Part shown: positions 33,638-47,100 of the stretch, piece by piece
How the letters are laid out: each line of letters begins with the position of its first letter
Position numbering within the stretch: position 1 is the first letter of the stretch
Origin: Carnegiea gigantea
Taxonomy: Eukaryota > Streptophyta > Magnoliopsida > Caryophyllales > Cactaceae
Direction of reading: 5' to 3'
DNA length: 64,000 nucleotides
NCBI GenBank assembly: GCA_029747015.1
Contig: JAKOGI010000325.1
Coordinates: 354,501-418,500 of the forward strand
Made by a program: the position numbers and the translations under genes
Notes under the pieces: generated by a model
The model's input: only the letters and a program-made list of their open reading frames with translations
Databases searched by the model: none
Told to the model about the DNA's origin: nothing

Positions 33638-36600
33638 TGCAACGCCCCCAAAATTCTAATAACATGATTTACGAACAACTGCAGCAAAAGACTTAATAAT
33701 AGAAGGCGCTACCGCCGTCCTGATAAGGACAAGGGTCACTAAAACCATTTAATCTTGCAACTCATATTCACAATCACAAAATCTATTAACTGAAACACTT
33801 CAAGACCAAAGTCCATAATAGTTCAACTTCAATACCATCATCTTAATCATATCATGTGATAACTTGCACTCCACACTATATAGGTATATTGAATATAGAT
33901 CCAACTTGGCCTTAACGTCGTTTTCAATATTCATGCTATGCTAAATCCACTGTGAGTATCTGATGACTTCCAAAAGGGCTTGCTAAAAGGGGAAACATGT
34001 GATACTTCATCACCTAAAATGGAAAACATGAAAACAATTTGAAAACGTGAGCAAAAACTCAGTACATGCATTCCTTTATTGTAGAATGAGCATATAAACA
34101 CTGTTGATGGGTACCTGCTTTTGTAACTCATTTAGTTCGTAATAACAATGAAAATGAAATTAATATGAAACTGAATTGCTCATTATTATCTGAATGTGAA
34201 CCTCTTGCAATGATATGATCTATTCGTAGGTGTACACCTACCAATCCGATCAAGAGTTGGCCTGAAGCAGCGTGGGTAAATGATGGGCTGACGTGCTATA
34301 CATGATAACTGACGGGGTCACAAGTTAAATGGCAAATCACTGTGCAAACTGATTCATTGATAAACTCATTAAGAGTTGTAACTCGACAAACATGTTCTAC
34401 TTTTTGAAGATACAGGCAATGGACGTACCTTGAGCCTTTAAAAATGTCATCTGACATGATAAAAGTCCGTTGTTTCATAAATGTCACCTAGCTTAAAAAA
34501 TATGTTCTAACTTGATAACACTTATGCATAACGAGGAATGATAACTAGGCCTAAACTCTGTTTCATAAATGTCATTGTAAGTATTTGTAGTCAGTAAATA
34601 ATCTTTACTCACATAATTAAGTAAGTAAAAGTATGTGTAATAGAAATTGAGTAATTAAATGGTATACATAACTTGAGTATTTCAATATAACTTCAAAACT
34701 GAATTGATGAAAGCAATTACACTTGATATAAAGCAAGTGAAAGTAATATAGTTCACAATGGGATAAATGAGATTACTAAGAAAAAGGCCTTGATGGTGAC
34801 AATTGAGAGAGTGGTTGTGGCCTTTTTTGAAATAGGTTGCTGATGCGGTTTTAAGGCTTGCTGATATATAACTTAGTTCAAGATAATAGTGAGTATACTA
34901 GATTGGCTTTATAAATACATTTAATACATTCTGAATTGAGTAAGTAACAGAAGTTTGAGGCCAAGAGGGATATATCTTGGTTCAAAATAGTATAAACTGC
35001 AATAACTTGTTTGAGAAATATGGTTTCTGAGTTACAACTCTCCCCACTTCTCATATTTCATTCATAAATCCATTAGACATAGAATTTCACCCCAAATGAG
35101 TCATTGAACTCAATAGAAGCTATTAAGCTCACTAAGATTGGTATTTTCTTTGAAAAAATCCATAAATGATTCAAAGCTCATAAACAAGCTCCCAAATTGT
35201 ATACTTGTCTTCTCCTTTCTCATTAATCAAGCTAAAAGCTCCATGAAAGTCCATGAATATTCATTTCCCCCTTAAATGACCTTACTTGGCCCAAAATACA
35301 CAAAATGAGTGCATGATCAATCTCACTTAATCTTTCTTATTGCTCTTTACACAATTACTCAAAATGCTTCTAAAAATCGTCAAATGCAAAATACTCAACC
35401 AAAATTCATGAAATCTCATAGGAAATTCGAAAATAATATGGACAATCTACAGTAAAAGTTTCAAAATTTTCCTAGAAGTATATGCTGCACAGAAATGGCA
35501 ATAATAGCCCAATTTGCACCAAAGCAGGTCAGTTCACTTCAAAAATTCATAACTTTTACCCTAGACATCAAATAGAGACCTCAAATGCCAATATGAAAAG
35601 GTTAAGAAGTCTCAAAAACTTTTATTGATAACACAAAACATGATTCCCACAATAGGGTTCCCAAAATGGGGCTAAAACACAAGTGTGTCAGTTTTGGTCC
35701 CATGCTGCACAGTTTTGGTAAAGTGACCATAACATTTTCCACAGACCTCGGATTAAGTCGATTCAAAATCCATTTGAAAGCTAACACACTGAACTATCTA
35801 CCCACCAAAAATCATGATTTTTCCGTCAGCGTATCGTTACCAGTTTAATCCTGAATGCTGTCCTGTTTTTTTGAAATTTTCAGCATTCACTGTTTTAGTT
35901 TTCTCTTCCTTTTTCACATAAATCCTCACTTAAAATCATTCCAAATGACCCAAAACATCATCATAAACATCAATAAAACTAAAGATTATAAAATTAAATA
36001 CAAATCAATCCATAAACATGATTTTAACTTAAGCTTGCATGAACCTGATCATCCCTAAACCCTAGCATGAATCAAGCTCAACTTCACCATGATTAACACC
36101 AAAATAACTCTTATTTCTTATCGAAATATCATGATCAATGATCACAAGCATCAAAACAAGAATCAAAACTAAAATAAAAATCAAAATCAACAAGATCAAG
36201 ATTAGGGTTCACTCACCTTGATTGCAAATAAGTAGAGATGGAGATGAGATTTAATGGTTTTGGTGATGGAGGATGGTAGCTAGAGGTACTAGGATATTGA
36301 GGGCAGTCGGAAAACACTTGAGCTGGCCGAAAAAGTGGCCGAAAACAGCCCAAATAGTGGCTGGGCTACTGCTGCGAGGGGGAGAGAGAGAGGAGAGAGA
36401 AAATGGAATTTTTTGGGTTGATTTGTGTTTATTTTGACTAATCTAACTTGTGGCTGAAATTTTATCCTCAACAAAGCTTTTGTTAACCATAGTTAGCCTT
36501 AAATCATGGCAATTAGTTAGGTTAAAGAATGCAAACTTATTGGGCTTCAATTTGGGTCGAAATAAGTTGGCTTCGGGAATAAAATACTTCGTAACGGTAA

Positions 36601-36656
36601 CGTTTTTGCGTAACTCAAAATTAAATTTTTGCAATGTTATCATCATCATCATCATC

Positions 36657-36695
<39 letters not shown>

Positions 36696-37090
36696 GTAAC
36701 AATAATAATAATCACAATGATAATAATAATAATAATAATTTCTCAAACCATAATTATCGAGGCCTACTATCGATTCATCCAATATTTAATTAATCAATAA
36801 AACTTGAATAAAAAATCAATAAAACTTGAATTGCAAATGGGACCCAAATGAAATATCCCTCAATCGGGATGAGTAAATACGATAAATGAAAGCGACAAAT
36901 TTAAATGATATAAGGTAATTCGGTAAATATATAAATTGAGGGTAATTGAATTAATCAATATAATTTGGCTAAACAAATTACCATGAGTGATTAAATCCAT
37001 AAACATGGTAAATTAAATGAATAAACATGATTAATTAAATAAATACATATGATTTAAATAAATAACATGGGTTAGGGTCCGGTTATTACA
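33638..37090 (-). repeat. LTR, right on the + strand (5' LTR of the element)
   Basis: 3453 bp, homologous to 18107-21540. It opens TGCAACGCCCCC on the + strand and ends GGTTATTACA. As the 5' LTR on the - strand it would hold the promoter, but I cannot place a convincing TATA box. The length difference from its partner comes largely from the AAT/CAT microsatellite and small indels. Confidence 0.95.
36640..36740. repeat. (ATC)n(AAT)n microsatellite in the right LTR
   Basis: A CAT run followed by a long AAT run, then imperfect repeats. Overlapping open frames rich in isoleucine on one strand and isoleucine/methionine on the other are translations of this run, not genes. Confidence 0.93.
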
Positions 37091-37095
37091 CTTGG
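37091..37095. repeat. Target-site duplication CTTGG, right copy
   Basis: Right partner of the 5-bp duplication. The array sequence resumes with CTTGGATATGCC exactly where it stopped on the left. Confidence 0.97.
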
Positions 37096-38369
37096 ATATG
37101 CCCATGATTTTCTTTAGGTCCTCTGACTATTATCCCTGATTCTATCACTTCACATATTTGATCTTCTATTAATGTCTGCATAATCCTCAATTGAACCAAC
37201 TAAGTGGTGGCTGCTCATTTCTTTACCCATTCTGATCTTAATTGATTCCATATATGAGAGCACTTTATTGGAATCTTTTCTGCTCATCTCTAACTTAATA
37301 ATCATGTAAGTGATGCACATCAAATATATTAATCGATTCAATGAACTAGATGTGAAAGACTTGATATAAATGAACTCATTAGTCAATATGAGCCATATCA
37401 AGAAAGCATCTAATATGTAATATGTTGTCTCCTTTAGCTTATAGTGATTAAGATTATCTTTTGTATAAGATCAAGCACTTAAGAATTTCTTCATCACTTA
37501 CTCAATTAAGCAATCTCATCAACATGCCTAAACTATATAGGGAAGGTCAGTGAGACGGACTCTGGCAGGCCATGGTCAGGATCAGATTACTCAGGCTAAA
37601 ATGCAATTACCTAGGAACTCTGGCAATCCTATATTATCCTTAATAAGCACAATTTCAATACTCATGAATAACATATATCTTCAACATATCATCACCTGGT
37701 GCATGTGAACATCATTATTCTTAATTGGTTTGTCACCATCAGAATTAACATATTCTTAGATCCAACAATGCCGTGTATTTGATAATGACAAACAAGACAT
37801 GTATGATCATTACATATCGTGTTATTATTCACACTTTTTTTCTGCATTCACTAAAAAGGTTCATAGAAGAAAAATATGGCAAGTAAATCATAGGGTGAAA
37901 AATATGGCAAGTGCGTACGGCAACCCTAAAATCATAATAGAAATCACATGTCAACTTTATTTGATGGTAATAGATAATCAAGGTTAATACTAAACAAGTG
38001 TACGACTCAATAACTCGATGGTATAAATTTTTTCTCATGAAGTTTATGCATAGAGTCAAGGATACAATTGATCAACCTATCCTCCCCTTTTCAAACAGAA
38101 CTTGGCATATGCCACTAGCATCTATAAAATCAAACAATATTAACATCTTCACATTGGTACAACTCATAATAATAATATGCCATGTTGGCACATTGAAAAT
38201 CATGGCTATGAGGAGCACATGATAACACTTCTTAGATCTATAGCCAATCAGAGTTAAACCCATATAAGCATTTAGAGCTAGGCATGCATGATGTAATCAT
38301 CCTCTCTAATTAGTCGCAAATCCTCCTCTTTATCATGACAAACAAAATTTATAGAGGGTTGATTGTTTA

Positions 38370-38376
38370 ATAAGCT
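38370..38376. other. Deletion junction in array unit 4
   Basis: TTGTTTAAT is joined to AAGCTATTTCC. In other units these are about 930 bases apart. Only one to three bases could be shared at the join, suggesting end joining rather than recombination between long repeats. Confidence 0.88.
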
Positions 38377-40009
38377 ATTTCCAGTCATTGATTACCTTTT
38401 TATAGCAACAAGATTCTTCTATAATAATACACCGAGGATTAAGGTTTGGAAAAGAAATGATAATTAGGACAAAAGAAGGAAAATATAATTAAAGAGAGAG
38501 AAAAAGAGATATGTAGGATACTAGGACATGGCTTATAACTAATGCTTATGTCAATGTGCATCCTAGGGTGAGGCACCTTAACTTCTAATTACACAATCCA
38601 TGTTATATGAGATTATAAATCTATTAGATTTTAAAAATATTTTACAATTTTAATTTGGAACTGAAAATGATGACAAAGGTGCCACTTTTAATGATGGGTT
38701 TTCTTTCAAGAACAGGCAATAGATGATAGCTAATATTTGACTTAGTCTTATTGTATCAATCCCTGTTTCTCATAATTGGCTAAGTATTAAGGTTAACGAT
38801 CATCTTGACTATGAAATTGTATCAAGGTCTCTAATAATTCTTCTTTGGATGGAGTCATTTTTTCTTACATTTAGCTGATTAGTCGTATTAGTTCAAAGAG
38901 ATCGAGGGATTCCCTTCAAATAACATATGAAGAAAAGCAAACCATTGCCTTGTTAGATGAATAAGGATCATAAAACTCTAGATGTATGAGGGGGATATAA
39001 ATTATATTGCCATACCCATATGGATAATCAAGCATAATGGCTTGAATTGCATGACCACATATAGCATGAAGTCTGATATGGACTAGATGACCTCTCCTTC
39101 AATAAGGAAAGTGAGGTAAGTTCAAACTTTTAGCCAAGAACATGTAACATGCATACCATGGCCATTTAAGGAGTTAATAATGTTCAAATGGTCTGAAGCT
39201 ACTATGCAGGCAACATCAATCCCACGATAATTGCCACACCCAAGCATAAGTCTCTCAAGCAAAACATCAAGCAATAAGTTTAATTCCTTCGTCCCAATGC
39301 ATATGGTATATGAGAATTAGTATAAGGTATATTAAGCCACAAATGGCTTCTGCTGCTTATGTACTAGAGTGAATTATTCAATGTGTATTAAGTAAGGCAT
39401 ATAGATGTATTAACAATTATCAGGGGATAGACTATGTAAGGCGACATAGTATTTATGCGTCAATCATGTGGGCATATTACACATGATGCCTATAAACTTG
39501 ATGACTACAAAATTTATTAAATATTTTAATAAATTTTAGTGCATTAATCATTTTAGTGAACTATGAACATAATAATTTTAAGTGTGAAACCCTAATTGCT
39601 TAATAACAGACTAGCCATTAAACTAAGCACACAATCATTTATTTAGTTCTAGATAATAGTTCGATGTTGTAAAACTAGAGTAGTGCTTACCACTATAACT
39701 TTCGATGGTTACTTTCCATCAAAGTCAGTGAATAAAGAGTATCCATCAACGCTAGTAGTACACTATCAAAGTAAATGCTTGCAATCAAGCATTAATTCTG
39801 CAATCTGAGTTTTAAAGACTTTGAAACCGTGTCACTAAAGCATTCGAAATAATCAAGCATTATGGACATAACTCTAAACTTTGCCTATGAGCATATCACT
39901 TGGAGCTAGTTCATATTTCAATGCCAAGTGATAGGTCACATGCATACATGTTTTGTCAATGAAGGATAGGTATGCTCCATTAAGTACAAAAGCACATAGC
40001 TTCTAATTC

Positions 40010-43000
40010 TTGAATATGAGTAAGCACATATATTATTTATCTGATTTATTTTATAGTTGGTGAGGCAAATCCCTAGGCATTTTTAATTGATAGAATTGTC
40101 AAGTCAACCAGTAGCATTTCATTCGGTGATAGATTAACTTATTCCCCAAATTGACATATATTTGCTTCGCATTTTTAAAGGATAAACTCAATAGATTACG
40201 TTGGTCTCTGTGGGAGTGATATTTTAACTAGACTATAACACCCACGTGCTTGCGAGCTTGTCACAGAACTTTCATCCATCTTGATTCTTGGATATGCCAG
40301 GGCTTTCTTTAGGTCCTCTAGCGATTATCCCTGATTCTGCCACTTCACATATTTGATCTTCCATGAATGTCTGCATAAACCTCAATTGAATCAACTAAGT
40401 GGTGGCTACTCATTTCCTTATCCATTCTGATCTTAATTGATTCCATATATGAGAGCACTTTATTGAATCTTTTTCTGCTCATCTCTGACTCAATAATCAT
40501 GTAAGTGATGCACATCCAATACGTTAATTGATTCAATGAGCTAGATGTAAAAGACTTGATATAAATGAACTCATGAGTCAATATGAGCCATATCAAGAAA
40601 GCATCTGATATGCAATATGTTGTCTCCTTTAGCTTACTATGATTAAGATTATCTTTTGTATATGATCAAGCACTTAAGAATTTCTTCATCACTTACTCAA
40701 CTGAGTAATCTCATCAACATGCCTGAACTACATAGAGAAGGTCAGTGAGAGGGACTGTGACATGGCACGGTCAGGATCAGATAACTCAGGCTAAAATGTA
40801 ATTACCCAGGAACTCTAGCAATCGTATGTCATCCTTAATGAGCACAATTTCAATACTCATGAATAACATATATCTTCAACATATCATCACCTGGTGCACG
40901 TGAACATCATTATTCTTAATTGGTTTGTCACCTTCAGAATTAACATATTCTCAGATCCAATAATCCCGTGTTTTTGATGATGACAAACAATGTATGTATG
41001 ACCATTGCATATTTCTATATGTTATTATTCACACTTTTTTTCTGCTTTGTCATTAAAAAGGGTTGTAGAAGAAAAATATGGCAAGTAAATCATAGGGTGA
41101 AAAATATGGCAAGTAAGTGCGGCAACCATAAAATCATAATAGAAATCACATGTCCACTTTATTTGATGGTAATAGATAATCAAGGTTAATACTAAACAAG
41201 TGTATGACTCAATCACTCGCTGGTATAAATTTTTTGTCATGAGGTTTACGCATAGAGTCAAGGATACAATTGATCAACCTATCTCTCCCTTTTTTCAAAC
41301 ATAACTTGACATATGCCACTAGCATCTACAAAATTAAACAATATTAACATGTTCACATTACTACAGGGACACATAATAATAAGATGGCATGTCGGCACAT
41401 TGAAAATCATGGCCATGAGGAGCACATGACAATGCTTCTTAGAGCTATAGCCAATAAGAGTTAAACCCAGATAAGCATTTAGAGCTAGGTTTGCATGATG
41501 TAATCATACTCTCTAATTAGTCGTAAATTCTCCTCTTTATCATTACAAACCATATTCATAGAGGTTTTATTGTTTAATTAGCCTCCAAGGATATCCATTC
41601 AACCAATATCAAACACATTCACGAGCATCCAAGCCATTTACCATATAATGAAAAAGCATGCGTAGTTAGGGGATCACGTCAAATGGCCTTTAATTTTGTA
41701 ATCAAAATGGAGGTGAGATGGAAAGATCAAGTCGAAGTTATACATCTGTCTACCACTTTGGCATATAACGACCAGAGTCACCACAGGTGGACACTCTAGT
41801 GTAAATTGATTAGGGTTACTAGCATGCATCTACCACTATACTGATGTAACCATTCTCTCTAGTAGGCACTCTGAATCAAATGAGATTAAAGGCTTTTGGT
41901 TTACCTTACTGGACTCTACCTTTGCTTCCACTATGTCTTTTCAATTGTGCCACATTTTTCTTCACGCATCATCATTTTTTCTTTTATGTGGCTCTTAGAA
42001 TTTGTGAAGTACTATGACATAGATAATGCTTGAGCACACACGTTTTGCAAGTCATTCGGCCCACTAACCAAGATGAACCAATTATCGAAAAAAGACCACA
42101 CAATCCAAAATGATTGTACTCCCTTATAAGAAGGAGCAAAGTTAGGGCTGCATTATCAAAATAGCACAATAATAATTGTTCAACTCACAAAAACAACAAC
42201 CACGATAAGTAAATTATTTGTGATAGAGAGGATAAATATAGACTAGTGCAAGAGTAAATAGGGTTGAACAAATTGAAAACGCTTAATTTATAATTCTGAA
42301 TAATTTATACTAGGTAGATGAGCAAGACCTGTCTTGGCATGGTTTGAAGCATCTTCGTCTTCCTCCAATCTTTCTTTCTTTTTCCATATTTAGGTCATTA
42401 ATCACGACTTTGGTGTGAATCAAGATAATTTCATGCATGTTATTCATTATTTGACCATTTCACCAAATACATCATCCATTTAGTCAATATTTTAACTTTA
42501 AAGCCATATAGCGATTTCCAGTCATTGATTACCTTTTTATGGCGACAAGATTCTTCTACAATAACACACGTAGGATTAAGATTTGGAAAAGAAACTATAA
42601 TTAGGACAAAAGCAGGAAAATACAATTAAAGAGAGCGAAAGAGAGACATATAGGATACTAGAACGAGGATCGCAACTAATGCTTACGTCAATATGCATCC
42701 TAGGGTGAGGCACCTTATCCTTTAATTACACAATCCATCTTATATGAGATTTAAAATCAATTGGATTTTAAAAATATTTTACAATTTTAATTTAAAACTC
42801 AAAATGATGACAAAGGTGCCACTTTTAGTGATGGGTTTTCTTTAAAAAACAGGCAATAGACGATAGCCAATATTTAACTTAATCTTATTGCATCAATCCC
42901 TGTTTTTCATAACTGGCTAACTATTAAGGTTAATGATCATCTTGACTATGACACTGCATCAAGGTCTCTGATAATTCTTCTTTGGATGGAGCCATCGTTT

Positions 43001-44146
43001 CTTGCATCTAGCTGATTAGTCGTATTAGTTCGTATAGATCGAGGAATTTCGTTCAAATAACGTGTGAAGAAAAGCAAACCATTGCCTTGTTGAATGAATA
43101 AGGATCATAAAACTCTTCATGTATAGGGGGAATATAAATAATGTTTCCCTACCCATATGGATAATCAAGCATAATGGCTTGAATTGGATGACCACATATA
43201 GCATGAAGTCTGATACGGACTAGATGACCTCTCCTTCAATAAGGAAAGTAAGGGAAGTTCAAAGTTTCAGCTAAGAACATGTAATATGCATACCATGCCC
43301 ATTAAAGGAGTTAATAATGTTAAAATGGTCTAAAGCTACTATGTAAGCAACATCAATCCCACGATAATTGTCGCACCCAAGCATAAGTCTCTCAAACAAG
43401 ACATCAAACTATAAGTTTAATTTCATCGTCATAATACATATGGTATATGAGAACCAATATAAGGTATATTAAGCCACAAATGGCTTCCTCTGCTTATATA
43501 CTAGAGTGAATTATTCAATGTGTATTAAGTAAGGCATATAGATGTATTAACAATTATCAGGGGATAGACTATGTAAGGCAACATAGTATTTATGCATCAA
43601 TCATATGGGCATATTACTCATGATGCCGATAAACTTGATGACTATAAAATTTATTAATTATTTTAATAAATTTTGCATTAATCATTTTAGTGAGCTATGA
43701 ACATAATCATTTTAGGTGTGAAACCTTAATTGCTTCATAACAGAGTAGCTATCAAACTAAACACACGATTATTTATTCAGTTCTAGATAATAGTTCAATG
43801 TTATAAAACTAGAATAGTGCTTACCACTATAACTTTCAGTGGTTAGTTTCCATCAAAGTCAGTGAACAAAGACTATCCATCAACGCCAATAGTGCACTAT
43901 CATCGTAAATGCTTGTAATCAAACATTAATTCTACTATTTGAGTTTTAAAGAATTTAAAACTGTGTGGCTAAAGCATTTGAAATAATCAAGCATTATGGA
44001 CATAACTCTAAACTTTGCCTTTGAGCGTATCACTTGGAGCTAGTTCATAGTTTCAATGCCAAGCGATAGGTCATATACATACATGTTTTGTCAATGAAGG
44101 ATTGGTATGCTCCATGTAAGTACAAAAAGCACATAGCTTCTAATTC
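40010..44146 (+). repeat. Array unit 5
   Basis: 4137 bp, complete. No supported gene. The LTR-derived start has TTGAATATGAG in place of TCAAATATGAG, a variant shared with unit 7. Confidence 0.93.
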
Positions 44147-47100
44147 TCAAATATGAGTAAGCATAGATATTATTTATCTAATTTATTTCATAGTTGGTGA
44201 AGCAAATCCCTTGGCGTTTTTAATTAATAGAATTCTCAAGTCAACCAGTAGCACTTCATGTGGTGATAGATTATTCCCTAAATTGACTTATATTTTTGTT
44301 TTGCATTTTTAAACGATAAACTCAATAGATTGCGTTGGCCTCTGTGGGAGTGATATTTGAACTAGACGACAACACCCATGCAGTTGCGGGCTTGTCACAC
44401 AACTTTCATCCATCTTGATTCTTGGATATGCCATGGTTTTCTTTAGGTCCTCTAGCTATTATCCTTGATTCTATCCCTTCACATATTTGATCTTCTATTT
44501 ATGTCTGCATAATCCACAATTGAATCAACTAAGTGGTGGCCGCTCATTTCTTTATCCATTCTAATCATAATTGATTCCATATATGAGCGCACTTTATTGG
44601 AATCTTTTTCTGCTCATCTCTGACTCAATAATAAAGTAAGTGATGCACATTAAATATGTTAATCGATTCAATGAACCAGACGTGAAAGACCTGATATAAA
44701 TGAATTCATGAGTCAAAATGAACCATATCAAGAAAGCATCTAATATGTAATTTGTTGTCTCTTTTAGCTTACTGTGATTAAGATTATCTTTTGTATAAGA
44801 TCAAGCACTTAAGAATTCCTTCATCACTTACTCAATTAAGCAATCTCATCAACATGCCTGAACTATATAGGGAAGGTTAGTGAGAGGGACTTTGACAGGC
44901 CACAGTCAGGATCAGATAACTCAGGCCAAAATGCAATTACCCAGGAACTCTAGCAATCCTACATTATCCTTAATAATCACAATTTCAATTCTCAGGAATA
45001 ACACATATCCTCAACATATCATCACCTGGCGCATGTGAACATCATTATTCTTTATTGGTTTGTCACCATCAGAATTAACATATTCTCAGATCCAATATTC
45101 CCGTGTTTTCGATAATGACAAATAATGCATGTATGATCATTGCATATTTCTATATGTTATTATTCACACTTTTTTTCTGCATTGTCATTAAAAAGGGTTG
45201 CAGAAGAAAAATATGGCAAGTAAGTAGGGTAACCATAACATGATAATAGAAATCACATGTCAACTTTGTTTGATGGGAATAGATAGTTAAGGGTAATACT
45301 AAACAAGTGTATGACTCAGTCACTCCATGGTATAAATTTTTTGTCATGAAGTTTATGCATAGAGTCTAGGATATAATTGATCAACCTATCTCTCCCTTTT
45401 TTCAAACATAACTTGACATATGCCACTAACATCTACAAAATCAAACAATATTAACATGTTCACATTAGTACGGGGATTTATAATAATAAGATGACGTGTT
45501 GGCACATTGGAAATCATGGCCATAAGGATCATATGATAACACTTCTTAGATCTATACCCAATAAGAGTTAAACCCGGATAAGCAATTAGAGCTAGGCATG
45601 TATGATGTAATCACACTCTCTAATTAGTCGTAAATTCTCCTCTTTATCACGACAAACAATATTCATAGAGGGTTGATTGTTTAATTAGCCTCCAAGGATA
45701 TCTATTCAACCAACATCACATACATTCACAAGCATCCAAGACATTTACCATATAATGAAAAAACATCCGCATTTAGGGGATCACATCAAATGAGCATTAA
45801 TTCTGTAATTAAAATAGAGGTGAGATGGAAAGATCAAGTCGAAGTTATATATCTGTCTACCACTTCGGCATATAACGACCAGAGTCCCCATAAGTGGACA
45901 CTCTAGTGTAAATTGATTAGGGTTACTGGCATGCATCTATCACTATACTGTTGTAACCATTCTCTCCAGTAGGCACTCTAAATCAAATGAGATTAAAGGC
46001 TCTTAGTTTACCTTACCAGACTCTACCTTTACTTTCACTATGTCTTTTCAATTGTGCCACATTTTTCTTCACACATCATATTTTTTCTTTTGCGTGGCCC
46101 TTAGCAATTGTGAAGTATTGTGACATAGATAATGCTTGAGCACACACCTTTTGCAAATCATTTGTCCCACTAACCAAGATGAACCAACTATCGAAAAAAG
46201 ACCACACAATCCAAAGTGATTTTACTCCCTTATAAGAAGGAGCAAAGTTAGGGCTGCATTATCAAAATAGCACAATAATAATTGTTCAACTCACAAAAAC
46301 AACAACCACGATAAGTAAATTATTTGTGATAGAGAGGATAAATATAAACTAATGCATGGGTAAATAGGGTTTAACAAATTGAAAACGCTTAATTCATGAT
46401 TCCAAATAATTTGTAGTAGGTAGATGAGCAAGACCTGTCTTGGCATGGTTTGGAGCATCTTCGTCTTCCTCCAATCTTTCTATCTTTTTCCGTCTTTAGT
46501 TCATTAATCACGACTTTGGTCTGAATCAAGATAATGTCATATATGTTATTGATCATTTGACTATTTCACCAAATTCGTCATCCATTTAGTTAGTATTTAA
46601 TCTTTAAAGTCATATAGCTATTTCCAGCCATTGATTACCTTTTTATAGTAACAAGATTCTTCTATAATAAACCAAGGATTAAGATTTGCAAAAGAAATGA
46701 TAATTAGGACAAAAGAAGGAAAACACAGCTAAAGAGAGAGAAAAAAAAGATATGTAGGATACTAGGACAAGGATCACAACTAATGCTTATTTCAATGTGC
46801 ATCCTAGGGTGAGGCACCTTATCTTCTGATTACATAATCTATGTTATATGAGATTGTAAATCAATTGGATTTTAAAAACATTTTACAATTTAATTTGAAA
46901 CTCAAAATGATGACAACGATGCCACTTTTAATGATGGGTTTTCTTTAAAAACGGGCAATAGACAATAGCCAATATTTGACTTAGTCTTATAGCATCAATC
47001 CTTGTTTCTCATAACTGGCCAACTATTAAGGTTAATGATCATCTTGACTATGACATTGTATCAAGGTCCCTGATAATTCTTCTTGGGATGGAGTCATCTT

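Larger units (their letters stand above)
18107..37090 (-). mobile_element. Non-autonomous LTR retrotransposon with 3.4-kb LTRs, - strand
   Basis: The element spans 18,984 bp with a 5-bp target duplication and TG...CA ends. On the + strand it begins TGTAATGCCCCC and ends GGTTATTACA. The primer-binding site next to the right LTR and the polypurine tract next to the left LTR show that it is transcribed from the - strand. Without the nested CACTA transposon the internal region is about 4.7 kb, and I find no gag, protease, reverse transcriptase or integrase in it. That makes it either a LARD-type non-autonomous element or a very decayed one. The phrase GTTTCGAGGACGAAAC just before the polypurine tract (- strand) and the long LTRs are typical of chromovirus elements of the Tekay/Del type, so that lineage is a reasonable guess only. 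Confidence 0.93.
17825..40009 (+). repeat. Array unit 4, interrupted and internally deleted
   Basis: Unit 4 is split by the retrotransposon at 18107-37090. Joining the two arms (17825-18106 and 37096-40009) gives about 3196 bp. The shortfall is explained by one deletion of about 930 bp at about 38373: TTGTTTAAT is joined directly to AAGCTATTTCCAG, which in unit 2 are at about 11138 and 12070. Restoring that length gives about 4.13 kb, the same as the other units. Confidence 0.92.

Noticed and set aside
36450..36800. 116-residue + strand frame and a 90-residue - strand frame rich in Ile or Met
   Set aside because: Both are translations of the AAT/CAT microsatellite in the LTR.
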